Of a DNA stretch of 17,934 bases, positions 6,816 through 14,512 are shown in pieces. How positions within the stretch are numbered: position 1 is the first letter of the stretch; the number at the start of each line of letters is the position of its first letter. The stretch is from Deltaproteobacteria bacterium (GTDB lineage Bacteria > Desulfobacterota > Deferrimicrobia > Deferrimicrobiales > Deferrimicrobiaceae). The translations under genes and the position numbers were made by a program. The notes under the pieces were generated by a model. The model worked only from the letters and a program-made list of their open reading frames with translations, was not told the origin of the DNA and made no database searches. The stretch lies in the NCBI GenBank assembly GCA_025357175.1, contig JANXPS010000002.1, positions 1 to 17,934 on the forward strand. The letters run 5' to 3'.

Positions 6816-7541
6816 ATGAATCTCGGTGTCGTCATTCCGATGAAGAACGAGGAGCCGACGGCGAGGAATCTCCTCGGCCGGGTTCTGTCTCAACTGGGAG
6901 AGAACGATCTTGTCTTCTGTGTCGTCGACGAAACGAGTACCGACCGGACGCTGGAGATCGTCCGGGAAGTCTCGTCGGAAGATCCCCACGTAATGGTCGT
7001 CTGGGCGCCGGAAAACCGGTGCGTGGTGGATGCCTATTTCCGCGGCTACCGGGAAGCGCTGGCTGCAGGGTGCGACTGGATCCTGGAAATGGATGGCGGG
7101 ATGAGCCATGCCCCGGAAGAGATACCGAGGTTCATCGGTGCGATGGCCGGCGGAGCAGATTTCGCGGCAGGCAGCCGGTTCATCCGGGGAGGAAGTTATC
7201 GGGGGCGTCGCTCCCGTTATCTGCTGAGCTGGGGAGGGACGCTGATCGCAAACCTGTTGCTTGGAACACGGATGAAGGATCTTACCAGCGGCTTCGAGTG
7301 TTTCAGCCATCGGGCACTCTCTCATGTCGTGGCGCGCGGAGTCCGGAGTCGCGCCCATTTTTTCCAGACCGAGATCCGGTATATGCTGCGCGATTGGCGG
7401 TGGGTCGAAATCCCGATCAACTATACGAACCCGAGCGAGCGCGTGGGGAACGAGAATGTGTTCGAGGCCCTTCGGATTCTGCTTCGCATGGCAATGGAAT
7501 CCCGGTTCGGCGGCAAGGGGAAAGGCATTCCAAATGAGTGA
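6816..7541 (+). CDS. GT2 glycosyltransferase, dolichyl/polyprenyl-phosphate mannose synthase-like
   Basis: A 241-residue soluble GT-A fold enzyme of family GT2, most like DPM1-type polyprenyl-phosphate sugar synthases that load a sugar from a nucleotide donor onto a lipid carrier. It opens with VVIPMKNEEPTA, then VVDETSTDRT (37-45) in the place of the usual VVDDgSxDgT, then LEMDGGMSHAPEEI (90-103) where the family has a DxD motif. The acceptor-side signature GSRFIRGG (119-126) and DLTSGFECFSH (155-165) are clear. There is no C-terminal membrane anchor. The third residue of the DxD triad is G95 rather than Asp, which is unusual. Its ATG directly abuts the stop of the GT-C gene, and its end overlaps the next gene by 8 bp. 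It could supply the lipid-linked donor for the preceding GT-C enzyme, which is an inference from coupling. Confidence 0.87.
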   Translation: MNLGVVIPMKNEEPTARNLLGRVLSQLGENDLVFCVVDETSTDRTLEIVREVSSEDPHVMVVWAPENRCVVDAYFRGYREALAAGCDWILEMDGGMSHAPEEIPRFIGAMAGGADFAAGSRFIRGGSYRGRRSRYLLSWGGTLIANLLLGTRMKDLTSGFECFSHRALSHVVARGVRSRAHFFQTEIRYMLRDWRWVEIPINYTNPSERVGNENVFEALRILLRMAMESRFGGKGKGIPNE

Positions 7542-8547
7542 TCCGTTGCTGTTTGGCGTGGTGACGACCATCCGGGAACCGACCGCCTGTCTTCACGTCA
7601 CGCAAGACGCGCTCGATGCCGCAGGCGGCAGGCTGATCGTCATCGGCGACCGCAAGGGGCCGGCCTCCTTCGAGATGGCCGGCGTATCTTTTTACTCCCT
7701 GGCAGACCAGGAACGGTTGCCGTTTCGATTGTCGAGACATCTCCCGGCCGACCATTACGCCCGGAAGAACCTGGGGTACCTGCTGGCGATCCGAGACGGT
7801 GCCGGCTGTATCTACGAAACCGACGACGACAACGCGCCATTGGCAACCTGGGCTCCGAGAACGCTGGCGGCGAAGGCACGAAAGGCGGAGCCGGCGCCCT
7901 GGATCAACGTGTTCCGACACTTTACGGATGAGGAGATCTGGCCGCGGGGGTTCCCGATCAGACTCGCGTGGGAAACGGCGGTTCCTTCGCTCGAACCCGA
8001 CGGCGCGGAGCACGAAATGGTTGCCCCGATCCAGCAGGGGCTGGTCGACGAATCGCCGGATGTGGATGCGATCTGGCGGATGAGCCACGCCGCCGATTTC
8101 CGCTTCCGTCCTGGTGGCAGCATCTGGCTGCCTCCGGGCACCTGGTGCCCTTTCAATACCCAGTCCACCTGGTGGTGGCCGGTCGCATGGCCGCTCATGT
8201 ATTGCCCAAGCCACTGCTCGTTCCGCATGACCGATATCTGGCGGGGGTTCATCGCCCAGCGGTGCATCTGGGAACTCGGGTTAGGACTGGTTTTCCACGC
8301 CCCCGAAGTCCGGCAGGACCGAAATCCTCACGACTTGATGACCGACTTCCGGGAAGAAGTGCCCGGTTATCTCGGGAACGAGGAAATGGTCCGCGTACTC
8401 GGGGAAACCCGCCTGATTCCCGGCGCGAATGCGGTCGGGGGAAATCTGCTGACGTGCTACGAACGTCTGGTTGGCGCCGGTTTCTTCCCCGAAGACGAGT
8501 TGCTGCTCGTCAAATCGTGGCTGGCGGATCTTAAAGGTTTGGAATAA
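7534..8547 (+). CDS. STELLO (DUF288)-like putative glycosyltransferase
   Basis: A 337-residue protein resembling the STELLO/DUF288 family, known mainly from plant Golgi proteins that affect cellulose synthase and from some animals and bacteria. Supporting motifs are LIVIGDRKGP (34-43), the segment ARKNLGYLLAIRDGA (76-90), and IYETDDDNAP (93-102), an acidic cluster in the place of a GT-A metal-binding DxD. Later MYCPSHCSFRMTDIWRGFIAQ (222-242) and a Cys/Trp-rich region (about 197-246) follow. No signal peptide or membrane helix is evident, so it is probably cytoplasmic. The ATG at 7534 is selected because it overlaps the GT2 gene by 8 bp and begins the family-like N-terminus; the frame stays open upstream only as a shadow. 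It is the last gene of a three-gene glycosylation operon. Activity is unproven for the family; the family call is from recalled motifs. Confidence 0.7.
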   Translation: MSDPLLFGVVTTIREPTACLHVTQDALDAAGGRLIVIGDRKGPASFEMAGVSFYSLADQERLPFRLSRHLPADHYARKNLGYLLAIRDGAGCIYETDDDNAPLATWAPRTLAAKARKAEPAPWINVFRHFTDEEIWPRGFPIRLAWETAVPSLEPDGAEHEMVAPIQQGLVDESPDVDAIWRMSHAADFRFRPGGSIWLPPGTWCPFNTQSTWWWPVAWPLMYCPSHCSFRMTDIWRGFIAQRCIWELGLGLVFHAPEVRQDRNPHDLMTDFREEVPGYLGNEEMVRVLGETRLIPGANAVGGNLLTCYERLVGAGFFPEDELLLVKSWLADLKGLE

Positions 8548-8549
8548 CA

Positions 8550-8591
8550 CCGGTTGGTGCGTAGGAATCGCTGTTCCCGCACACCAACCGG
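8550..8591. terminator. Inverted repeat between convergent genes, possible weak terminator
   Basis: CCGGTTGGTG (8550-8559) and CACCAACCGG (8582-8591) form a perfect 10-bp stem around a 22-nt loop, 3 bp after the STELLO-like stop and 10 bp before the propeller gene's stop. The inner CG/CG could extend the stem with a 2-nt bulge. There is no strong T-run on either side, only GTGTTATT on the minus strand. Confidence 0.55.
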
Positions 8592-8601
8592 ATTGGTGAA
8601 A

Positions 8602-10199
8602 CTACTTGACAGTGACCAAGGTCGATGTCGCTCCTTCTATCCCGGATACGGCTACGTTGGTCGGAGCTGTTGAAACGGAAACAGACTTTGTCCAGGTACT
8701 ATTGTTCTTGTTCCAGGTCATAGCCCCGTAGTTGATGGCTGTAAGATTGGCTTGCGAACCCAGATTACTTTTAGCAATTATCGACAGGACTTTGGTGCTT
8801 TTCGTATAAACTGCGCTTGTGATATTGATCGTCAAGTCGTAACCATTGCAGTCCTGATCAATCCCGTCACTCTTTATCTCGGTAGCACCGGGGTAAATAT
8901 TTGAATTGTAGTCGTTGCCTTCCGCGGCTTCTATGAACCCATCCCCATCCGAATCCACGCCACTGTTATGAACATAAAGATCAGTATTTCCGTATGTGCC
9001 GCCCGGGGCCAAAACGTTCCACGAGTCAAACGCGATGAACATGCCATTGGCATTAATAACCGGTGCCTGGCTACTGTAGGGTCCTCTGTTTCCGGATGCA
9101 TCGACACTAACGGCCCAAGTATAACCACCTAATGTGTCGTGACAGTATACTTGCGGATATCCGGAACCAGCAGTGTTATCCCCCCATGCAAGATTTCCCG
9201 CATAAGATTCAAACGCGACGTACCTTCCATCGGAGCTAATCGAAGGGCTTCCGCTGGCGTTGTTCCCCAGCTCACCCCGTTTGTTTACGCTAACGGCTTT
9301 TGCTGTGCGAGTCTGACGATCATATATATAGACCTGGCCATCTTGCTGGCGACTGTAAGCAATATAACGGCCGTCATAACTCATTGAAGGGGAGCCTGAT
9401 GTATAGCCATCATTCATGTTGCCGCTAACTATTTCTGTTGTCTGCAGCAATCGATCTCTGACAAAGATATCCCCCGCCCCACCATTATTATCCAGAGGGA
9501 CCAGATTATATGCCGTCGATGCAAAAGCAATAAATCTTCCATCGGCACTGATTGCCAAATTGCTCGTAATAGTGCCATTTTGGTTAGTCCCGTTAAAACT
9601 TATACTGATTTTTTCTGTAACACCATTTACAAGGTCACGAATATATACCCCATAACCAGCAATGTTGTTATCTGCTGGAACAAGATTTGTGGCCTGCGTT
9701 ATAAAAGCAACAAACCTCCCATTAGCACTTATTACCGGCATAGAACAAGAAGAGTTTGCGGGCACCCCGGTGTTGCTTATGCTTGCGTATTTAGTGGTTC
9801 CTGTGTTTCGATCCCGTACGAATATCCCCCCATAAGGGGAATAGGGGGGGAGGTTGGTGGATCCGAGGCAAAAGCGACGTATCGGCCATCCGAGCTGATA
9901 GACGGCCATACATTTTGGTAATTTCGAGGAACACCGTTATTGTCCACGCTTATCATTTCTAGTGTGCCATTAATGCGATCACGGACAACCACTTGTGCTG
10001 TAGACTGCGAATTGGGTAGAACAAAGGCGACATAACGACCATCACCGCTTATATCACTTTTTGCTCCATCATAATAATTAAACCCTACATTATTACCTGT
10101 GTTGTCAACATCTGCCAACTCAGTTGTGCCTGCGTAAGCCAATGGGCAGACCACCATTACAGGAAGAAGTGCAATCAAGCTCCCGAATAATCTTCTCAT
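8602..10199 (-). pseudogene. Secreted PD40 beta-propeller protein with MopE-type motif, broken by a one-base frameshift
   Basis: Two overlapping open frames together encode one secreted protein of about 532 residues. The N-terminal piece starts with a clear signal peptide (MRRLFGSLIALLPVMVVCPLAYA) at ATG 10199, with GGAGG 5 nt upstream. Seven WD40-like/PD40 repeats follow, each with a core such as ISSDGRYVAFAS or ISANGRFVAFIT and most with an IFVRDR-type strand after it; these build a beta-propeller. Then come an EF-hand-like DSDGDGF and a MopE-type putative metal-binding motif (YPGATE, then DGIDQDCNG), and a Ser/Thr-rich beta domain to the end. The frame shifts in the second repeat near 9863: reading passes from FAS in one frame to GSTNL in another. 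The span is 1598 bases, one short of a multiple of three. It is either a pseudogene or a sequencing error. Base composition is more AT-rich than the flanks. Confidence 0.8.
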
Positions 10200-10215
10200 A
10201 CTTGCCTCCAATAGT

Positions 10216-10234
10216 ATTGTTGTGTAACAACAAT
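10216..10234. repeat. Perfect short palindrome in the propeller gene leader
   Basis: ATTGTTGT (10216-10223) and ACAACAAT (10227-10234) flank a 3-nt centre. It sits 17 bp upstream of the propeller ATG and just before its ribosome site. It could be an operator half-site pair or an RNA hairpin affecting translation; neither is shown. Confidence 0.5.
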
Positions 10235-10636
10235 GGCTGGCTTGCTTTGCTTAATAATCCAATATGCCCTCACCGCTCCTTTCAATGAATACTTTTTCTA
10301 TCGGCATTAAAGTCTTACACCTTCCAACATCCCCCTCTCTGCCTATTCAAATTAGGGACAAACAAATATCGCTGCAAGTGTAATTTTGTGCGGCAAAGAA
10401 TACGAATACAAAACGCGCAGGGTGAGCGTTGGCGGAGTATTGCATGAAATTGCGGGGGGCAAGTATTAATTATGGAATACGATTGTCCGCTGAGTTCTGA
10501 CGCAATTTGAAGATGAGGGTTGTTTGTGACGAAAACTCAGACTTCTAAGCTACTGTGATGTAATTCCCTTTTCTCGCTAGGGAATATGGTTTCTGTTCAC
10601 CCGGACTGCGGGTCCAAGCGAACCTTCCCCAAAACG

Positions 10637-10655
10637 GGATGCGTAATGGGCATCC
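10637..10655 (-). terminator. Candidate terminator hairpin at the end of the second GT-C gene
   Basis: Read on the minus strand, GGATGC and GCATCC form a 6-bp stem with a 7-nt loop immediately after the TGA, followed by CGTTTT. The stem is short and the T-run is only four bases, so it is modest as an intrinsic terminator. Confidence 0.45.
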
Positions 10656-12221
10656 TCATTCCAATCCAATATTCATCCGATATATTGCAAGCCACCTTTC
10701 CATCCGGAATATTGGCCCCTTTGTAATCAAGCAAATAAGATCATACAGATGAGCATCCTCCGGATTCTGCAACTGATTTCGTCCGGATTGAATGCTTTCC
10801 ATATATCCGGATGGAAGTGCTCGGCGGAAGTGCCCGATTCTCCAAGGCACCAAAGACGGGTGCCAAGCTAAAAACGGGTCCACCAAACCAAATGGTTCAA
10901 CAATTACTTTTTCAGTTCCGGCCCAGAATCCGAACATGCCGATACATTTGAAAAACATTACATCTTGATCTGAATGTGAATATTTCCAACCCATATTTGC
11001 CCAGGGATGTGATGGAAACGGTCTCGTCTTTTCTCGGTCAAAATATCGCCAAAGTGAATTGGAGTCGAAATAAAAGGAGCGCTCATCTGCAACGCCATAG
11101 TCATCAATTGCCTTGTAGTATTCTTTTGAGTAACCAATAGGTGTTGATATAGGGCTTTCTTTATAAACTCCCCAATATACAAAACAAATAAGCACTCCAA
11201 GGCCCGCCGCAATAACAGGTATTCTGACAAACATGAACGACGCCACAACCGCTGCAACAAATGCAAACGACAGAAACCTCCCTTGCATAAAATCGCCCCC
11301 TACGCTTAACACATAAATCATATTTACCAAGATGCCGCATGCAAGAAAAAAGGCGCCCTTTTGTCTGGAACGAAATAACATTGTAATAGACAGGCCGATT
11401 ATACAAAGGGTGATCAGGTCATTTTGTAAGGAACTGAGAAAATACTTCGCTCCCTGCTCCCAAATCTCGATCTGGGGGATACCGGTATGGAGTTTGGCAT
11501 ATGCTGTGTTGGGAAAGGGAAAACCATAATAAATCAAACTGAAAAGCGACCATACAATGAAGGGCGAAATCCCCACTGCTACTTTCCACCCTTTCATTTT
11601 CCAGGTCATCGAGCGGCAAGAGAAATAGATGCCTAGGACGGGGAGAGAAACCAGGGTTGCCAAGTCGTGTCGACAGACCAGAAGGAGACCAAAAGACAGC
11701 ATCAGTCGTCCGAAATGAAGGGGAACATTCTCATCCCCTTCCTTGGATAACCAAATCTTTTGATATTCATAAAGAAAAACCATGAGCAGGAAATAAGCCA
11801 AGGGGGTCTCCAGTCCGGAAGACGTGAAATCGGCGAACCCCTTGGACGAAACAAGAATGGCTATGATACAGAAACACTGGAAAGGATCTTTCACTGTTTT
11901 TTTCAGGATGTAAAGTGTCCCGAGGCAAAGAACCAAGGATACGATAATAACATTCAGATAAAAGTCAGACGATAATAGCCGAACGAACGACAAGATCCCA
12001 TACCATAGGGGACTGGTGAAAACCTGCACACGTTCATTGGGATTCCATACGGGACCGTGTCCGGCAAATAACTGCGCTATCGAGCGGAATAGAATATAGG
12101 CATCCTCTGTAACCCACGCATTTTTAATAAATACGAACAGGAAAAGAAAAATGCCGATAATCCAAATGTGACGGCTGGCTTGATTCACCATCCGCTCAAA
12201 CCGTGAAGCGTGTCCCTTCAT
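10656..12221 (-). CDS. Polytopic membrane protein, GT-C-like (AftB-type N-terminus)
   Basis: A 521-residue membrane protein with a first helix at about 18-34 and roughly ten hydrophobic segments to about residue 355, then a soluble C-terminal part. The first extracytoplasmic loop reads WVTEDAYILFRSIAQLFAG then HGPVWNPNERVQVFTSPLWY (36-74). This D-A-Y, GHG, NPxERV and TSPLW series is the signature of GT-C enzymes related to mycobacterial AftB and similar bacterial proteins that use polyprenyl-phosphate sugars, with D40 as candidate catalytic residue. The ATG has GAGGTGG about 6 nt upstream. The gene is much more AT-rich than ligA next to it and stands alone with no partner glycosyltransferase, except the remote operon at 4953-8547. 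Sugar and acceptor are unknown. A polymerase or ligase role cannot be excluded. Confidence 0.72.
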   Translation of the reverse strand: MKGHASRFERMVNQASRHIWIIGIFLFLFVFIKNAWVTEDAYILFRSIAQLFAGHGPVWNPNERVQVFTSPLWYGILSFVRLLSSDFYLNVIIVSLVLCLGTLYILKKTVKDPFQCFCIIAILVSSKGFADFTSSGLETPLAYFLLMVFLYEYQKIWLSKEGDENVPLHFGRLMLSFGLLLVCRHDLATLVSLPVLGIYFSCRSMTWKMKGWKVAVGISPFIVWSLFSLIYYGFPFPNTAYAKLHTGIPQIEIWEQGAKYFLSSLQNDLITLCIIGLSITMLFRSRQKGAFFLACGILVNMIYVLSVGGDFMQGRFLSFAFVAAVVASFMFVRIPVIAAGLGVLICFVYWGVYKESPISTPIGYSKEYYKAIDDYGVADERSFYFDSNSLWRYFDREKTRPFPSHPWANMGWKYSHSDQDVMFFKCIGMFGFWAGTEKVIVEPFGLVDPFLAWHPSLVPWRIGHFRRALPSGYMESIQSGRNQLQNPEDAHLYDLICLITKGPIFRMERWLAIYRMNIGLE

Positions 12222-12347
12222 CTGCCACCTCGTTACGAGAAGTTCCGATGCTACCTCTGTCCCTGAACTACCTGTCCCAAGCGATGGCCGGGACCACTTC
12301 CAAGGCTGAAGGAGAGTCTCTGATGGAAGTTTAGAGAGTCAAAATGT
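12222..12347. other. Intergenic gap with a 28-codon open frame, possibly a gene remnant
   Basis: Between the GT-C gene and the ligA stop a plus-strand frame from ATG 12248 to TAG 12332-12334 encodes 28 residues including SQAMAGTTSKAEGESLMEV. It has no ribosome site and I recognise no family. It could be the tail of a lost gene at the edge of the AT-rich segment, or chance. Confidence 0.25.
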
Positions 12348-14486
12348 TCAGCCCGCCCCGCCGATCAGCTCAAGCCATTCCTTTTCGGTCAGAATGGCGA
12401 CGCCCAGTTCGCGCGCAACTTTTTCCTTGGACCCGGCATCGGCACCGGCCACCACATAGTCGGTTTTTTTCGAGACCGACCCGCTCACGTTCGCTCCCAG
12501 TTTTTCCGCGCGCGCCTTGGCCTCGGACCGGCTCATCTTCTCGAGCGTTCCCGTGAACACGACCGTCTTGCCCGCAACGGGGCTGACGGCGGCCGGAGGT
12601 TCGAAATCGATGACCGATACCTGCGGGGCGGCGCCGTCGCGCGATCCGGTCAACCGGTCCAGGACTTCCCGGTTGTGCGGTTCGGTGAAGAACGCGGCCA
12701 GGTCGCCCGCCATGCTTTCGCCGACGCCTTCGATCGAGAGCAGGTGCTGCCGCTCGTCCGAACCGGGGAGCGCGGCGGCCTCCATGCCCAGCCGCCACCG
12801 TTCCAGCGACAGGTATCGACGCGCCAGCAGCCGCGCGGTCGCTTCCCCGACCTGCGGGATTCCCAACGCGTAAATGAACCGGTCGAGGGAAATGGTGCGG
12901 GCCCGGCTGATCGAATCGAAAAGGTTGCTCGCCGACTTGTCCTTCCACCCCTTCCAGGAGGCGAGCGGCTGATCGCTCAGGCGATCCCGATCCTCGAACG
13001 TGAAGATGTCCGGCGGCGTCCGGATCAGCCCCTTGTCGAAGAAGAGTTCGATGTTTTTTTCTCCGAGCCCCTCGATGTCGAACGCGTCCCGGGAGACGAA
13101 ATGCTTCAGCCGTTCCTTCGCCTGCGCCTCGCAGACCAGCCCACCGGTGCAATATGTGCCCGCCTCGCCTTCCTCCCGCGCAAGCATGCTTCCGCAGACG
13201 GGGCATTGTGCCGGAAACGCGTAGAGCGAGCTGTCCGCCGGACGCTTTTCGAGGATCACGCCGGTGACCTGCGGGATGACGTCACCGGCCCGCTGCACGA
13301 CGACCGTGTCGCCCTCCCGGATATCCTTGCGCGCGATTTCGTCCTCGTTGTGAAGCGTCGCGCGGGAAACGAGGACGCCGCCCACGCTGATCGGCTTGAG
13401 GTTCGCGACTGGCGTGGCCCTCCCCGTGCGGCCGATCTGGATCTCTATTTTGTCGATGACCGTGAACGCCTGCTCCGGCGGGAATTTCCAGGCGACCGCC
13501 CACCTGGGCGAGCGGCTGATGAAGCCGAGCCGATCCTGCCAGTCGAGCCGGTCTACCTTGATCACGATCCCGTCGATCGAGAAACCCAGCGAGCTCCTTT
13601 TTTCCTGGATATCGTTGTAATACCGGTCGAGAGCGCCCGCCTCCCCGGTGGACGCGTCGAGCAAAACCGCCGGCTCGTTGAGGGTAAATCCCCATTCGGC
13701 CAGTCTCCGACGGGCCTCCCACTGGCTTTGGGCGAATGGCCCGGAAGTTTCGCCCCAGGCGTAGGCGAAGAAACCGAGCGACCGCGCCTCGGTGATCGAA
13801 GGGTCGAGCTGGCGAAGGCTGCCGGCCGCGGCATTGCGGGGGTTCGCAAACAGCTTCCCCCCTTCCGCCCCCTGCCGGGCGTTGAGGGCGAGAAAATCCG
13901 CGTCGGACATGTAGACCTCTCCCCGCACTTCGATGACGGAGGGCCAGCCGGAACCGGACAGGTTTTTCGGGATGGCGGCGATCGTCTTCACGTTGGCGGT
14001 CACGTCCTCGCCTTCGCTGCCGTTTCCGCGGGTCGTGCCGGCCGCGAGAACCCCGCCCTCATACCTGAGGGAACACGAGAGCCCGTCGATTTTCGGCTCG
14101 ACGACGACCGCGATCGGGGCCTCCGGATCGCGAAGTTCGAGGATGAAGTTCCGGATTCCCGCGAGGAATTCGGCGACATCCGCCATGCTGAACGCGTTTT
14201 CCAGCGACATCATGGGTACGGCGTGGCGAATTTTCCGGAATCCCTTCGCAGGCTCCGCGCCGACCCGGAACGAGGGGCTGTCCGGCCGGACCAGATGCGG
14301 GAAGCGGCGCTCGATCGCCTGGTTGCGTCCCCGCAGCGCGTCGTATTCCGCGTCGGTGATCCCGGGCTGGTCCTTTTCATGATATAGGCGGTCGTGTAAC
14401 GCGATCGATTGCGCCAGCTGGGCCAGCTCGGCCTTCGCCTGCGCGTCGGTCATTTCCTCGACCGGGGTGGGGTGGTCTTTATCCAT
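12348..14486 (-). CDS. ligA: NAD-dependent DNA ligase LigA
   Basis: LigA seals nicks in duplex DNA using NAD+ during replication and repair. The 712-residue product is slightly longer than the usual 670 or so. Domains in order are Ia (YHEKDQPGITDAEYDAL, about 35-51); the adenylation domain with the active-site lysine K132 in EPKIDGL; the conserved ANPRNAAAGSLRQLD stretch; an OB fold (KIEIQIGRTGRATPVA); a four-cysteine zinc finger (CPVC, then YC and LVC); helix-hairpin-helix repeats (ALGIPQVGEATA, LLSIEGVGESMA); and a C-terminal BRCT domain (GKTVVFTGTLEKMSR onward). ATG 14486 lacks a clear ribosome site. A second ATG at residue 12 begins nearer the family N-terminus but has only a tight GAGG 2 nt upstream. 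The gene is divergent from acylphosphatase with 26 bp between starts. Confidence 0.97.
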   Translation of the reverse strand: MDKDHPTPVEEMTDAQAKAELAQLAQSIALHDRLYHEKDQPGITDAEYDALRGRNQAIERRFPHLVRPDSPSFRVGAEPAKGFRKIRHAVPMMSLENAFSMADVAEFLAGIRNFILELRDPEAPIAVVVEPKIDGLSCSLRYEGGVLAAGTTRGNGSEGEDVTANVKTIAAIPKNLSGSGWPSVIEVRGEVYMSDADFLALNARQGAEGGKLFANPRNAAAGSLRQLDPSITEARSLGFFAYAWGETSGPFAQSQWEARRRLAEWGFTLNEPAVLLDASTGEAGALDRYYNDIQEKRSSLGFSIDGIVIKVDRLDWQDRLGFISRSPRWAVAWKFPPEQAFTVIDKIEIQIGRTGRATPVANLKPISVGGVLVSRATLHNEDEIARKDIREGDTVVVQRAGDVIPQVTGVILEKRPADSSLYAFPAQCPVCGSMLAREEGEAGTYCTGGLVCEAQAKERLKHFVSRDAFDIEGLGEKNIELFFDKGLIRTPPDIFTFEDRDRLSDQPLASWKGWKDKSASNLFDSISRARTISLDRFIYALGIPQVGEATARLLARRYLSLERWRLGMEAAALPGSDERQHLLSIEGVGESMAGDLAAFFTEPHNREVLDRLTGSRDGAAPQVSVIDFEPPAAVSPVAGKTVVFTGTLEKMSRSEAKARAEKLGANVSGSVSKKTDYVVAGADAGSKEKVARELGVAILTEKEWLELIGGAG

Positions 14487-14512
14487 TTTAAAAGTATATC
14501 CCGCGGACTATC
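14487..14512. promoter_or_regulatory. Very short divergent start region, possible -10 box for ligA
   Basis: The 26 bp between the ligA and acylphosphatase start codons contain an AT-rich core. On the minus strand TATACT (14498 to 14493) is one mismatch from the -10 consensus and would place transcription near the ligA ATG itself, so a leaderless or nearly leaderless message, or use of the ATG at 14453, is possible. No clear -35 is seen. Confidence 0.3.

Larger units (their letters stand above)
10200..10655. other. AT-rich non-coding stretch with inverted repeats
   Basis: No credible gene is seen in these 456 bases. The propeller gene's leader lies at the left end and contains a perfect palindrome (10216-10234). 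A second perfect 7-bp inverted repeat, ATTCCCT (10563-10569) and AGGGAAT (10579-10585), has a 9-nt loop and no T-run. A hairpin next to the GT-C stop lies at 10637-10655. I looked for a cyclic-di-GMP-I riboswitch signature and did not find one. Composition matches the flanking minus-strand genes, not the high-GC chromosome. It may hold decayed sequence or a promoter for the propeller gene. Confidence 0.6.

Noticed and set aside
8602..10199. PD40 repeats as a TolB protein
   Set aside because: There is no TolB N-terminal domain, no tol/pal neighbourhood, and the MopE-type motif and C-terminal domain point to a secreted surface-type protein.
10200..10655. Possible cyclic-di-GMP or other riboswitch
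   Set aside because: A GCAAAG-like string occurs near 10393, but the conserved core and helices of the GEMM class are not present and no downstream gene is in the right position.
12675..14387. A 570-codon open frame on the plus strand, antisense to ligA
   Set aside because: It is a shadow of ligA codon bias in high-GC DNA: Arg/Asp/Gly-rich, no ribosome site and no recognisable domain.
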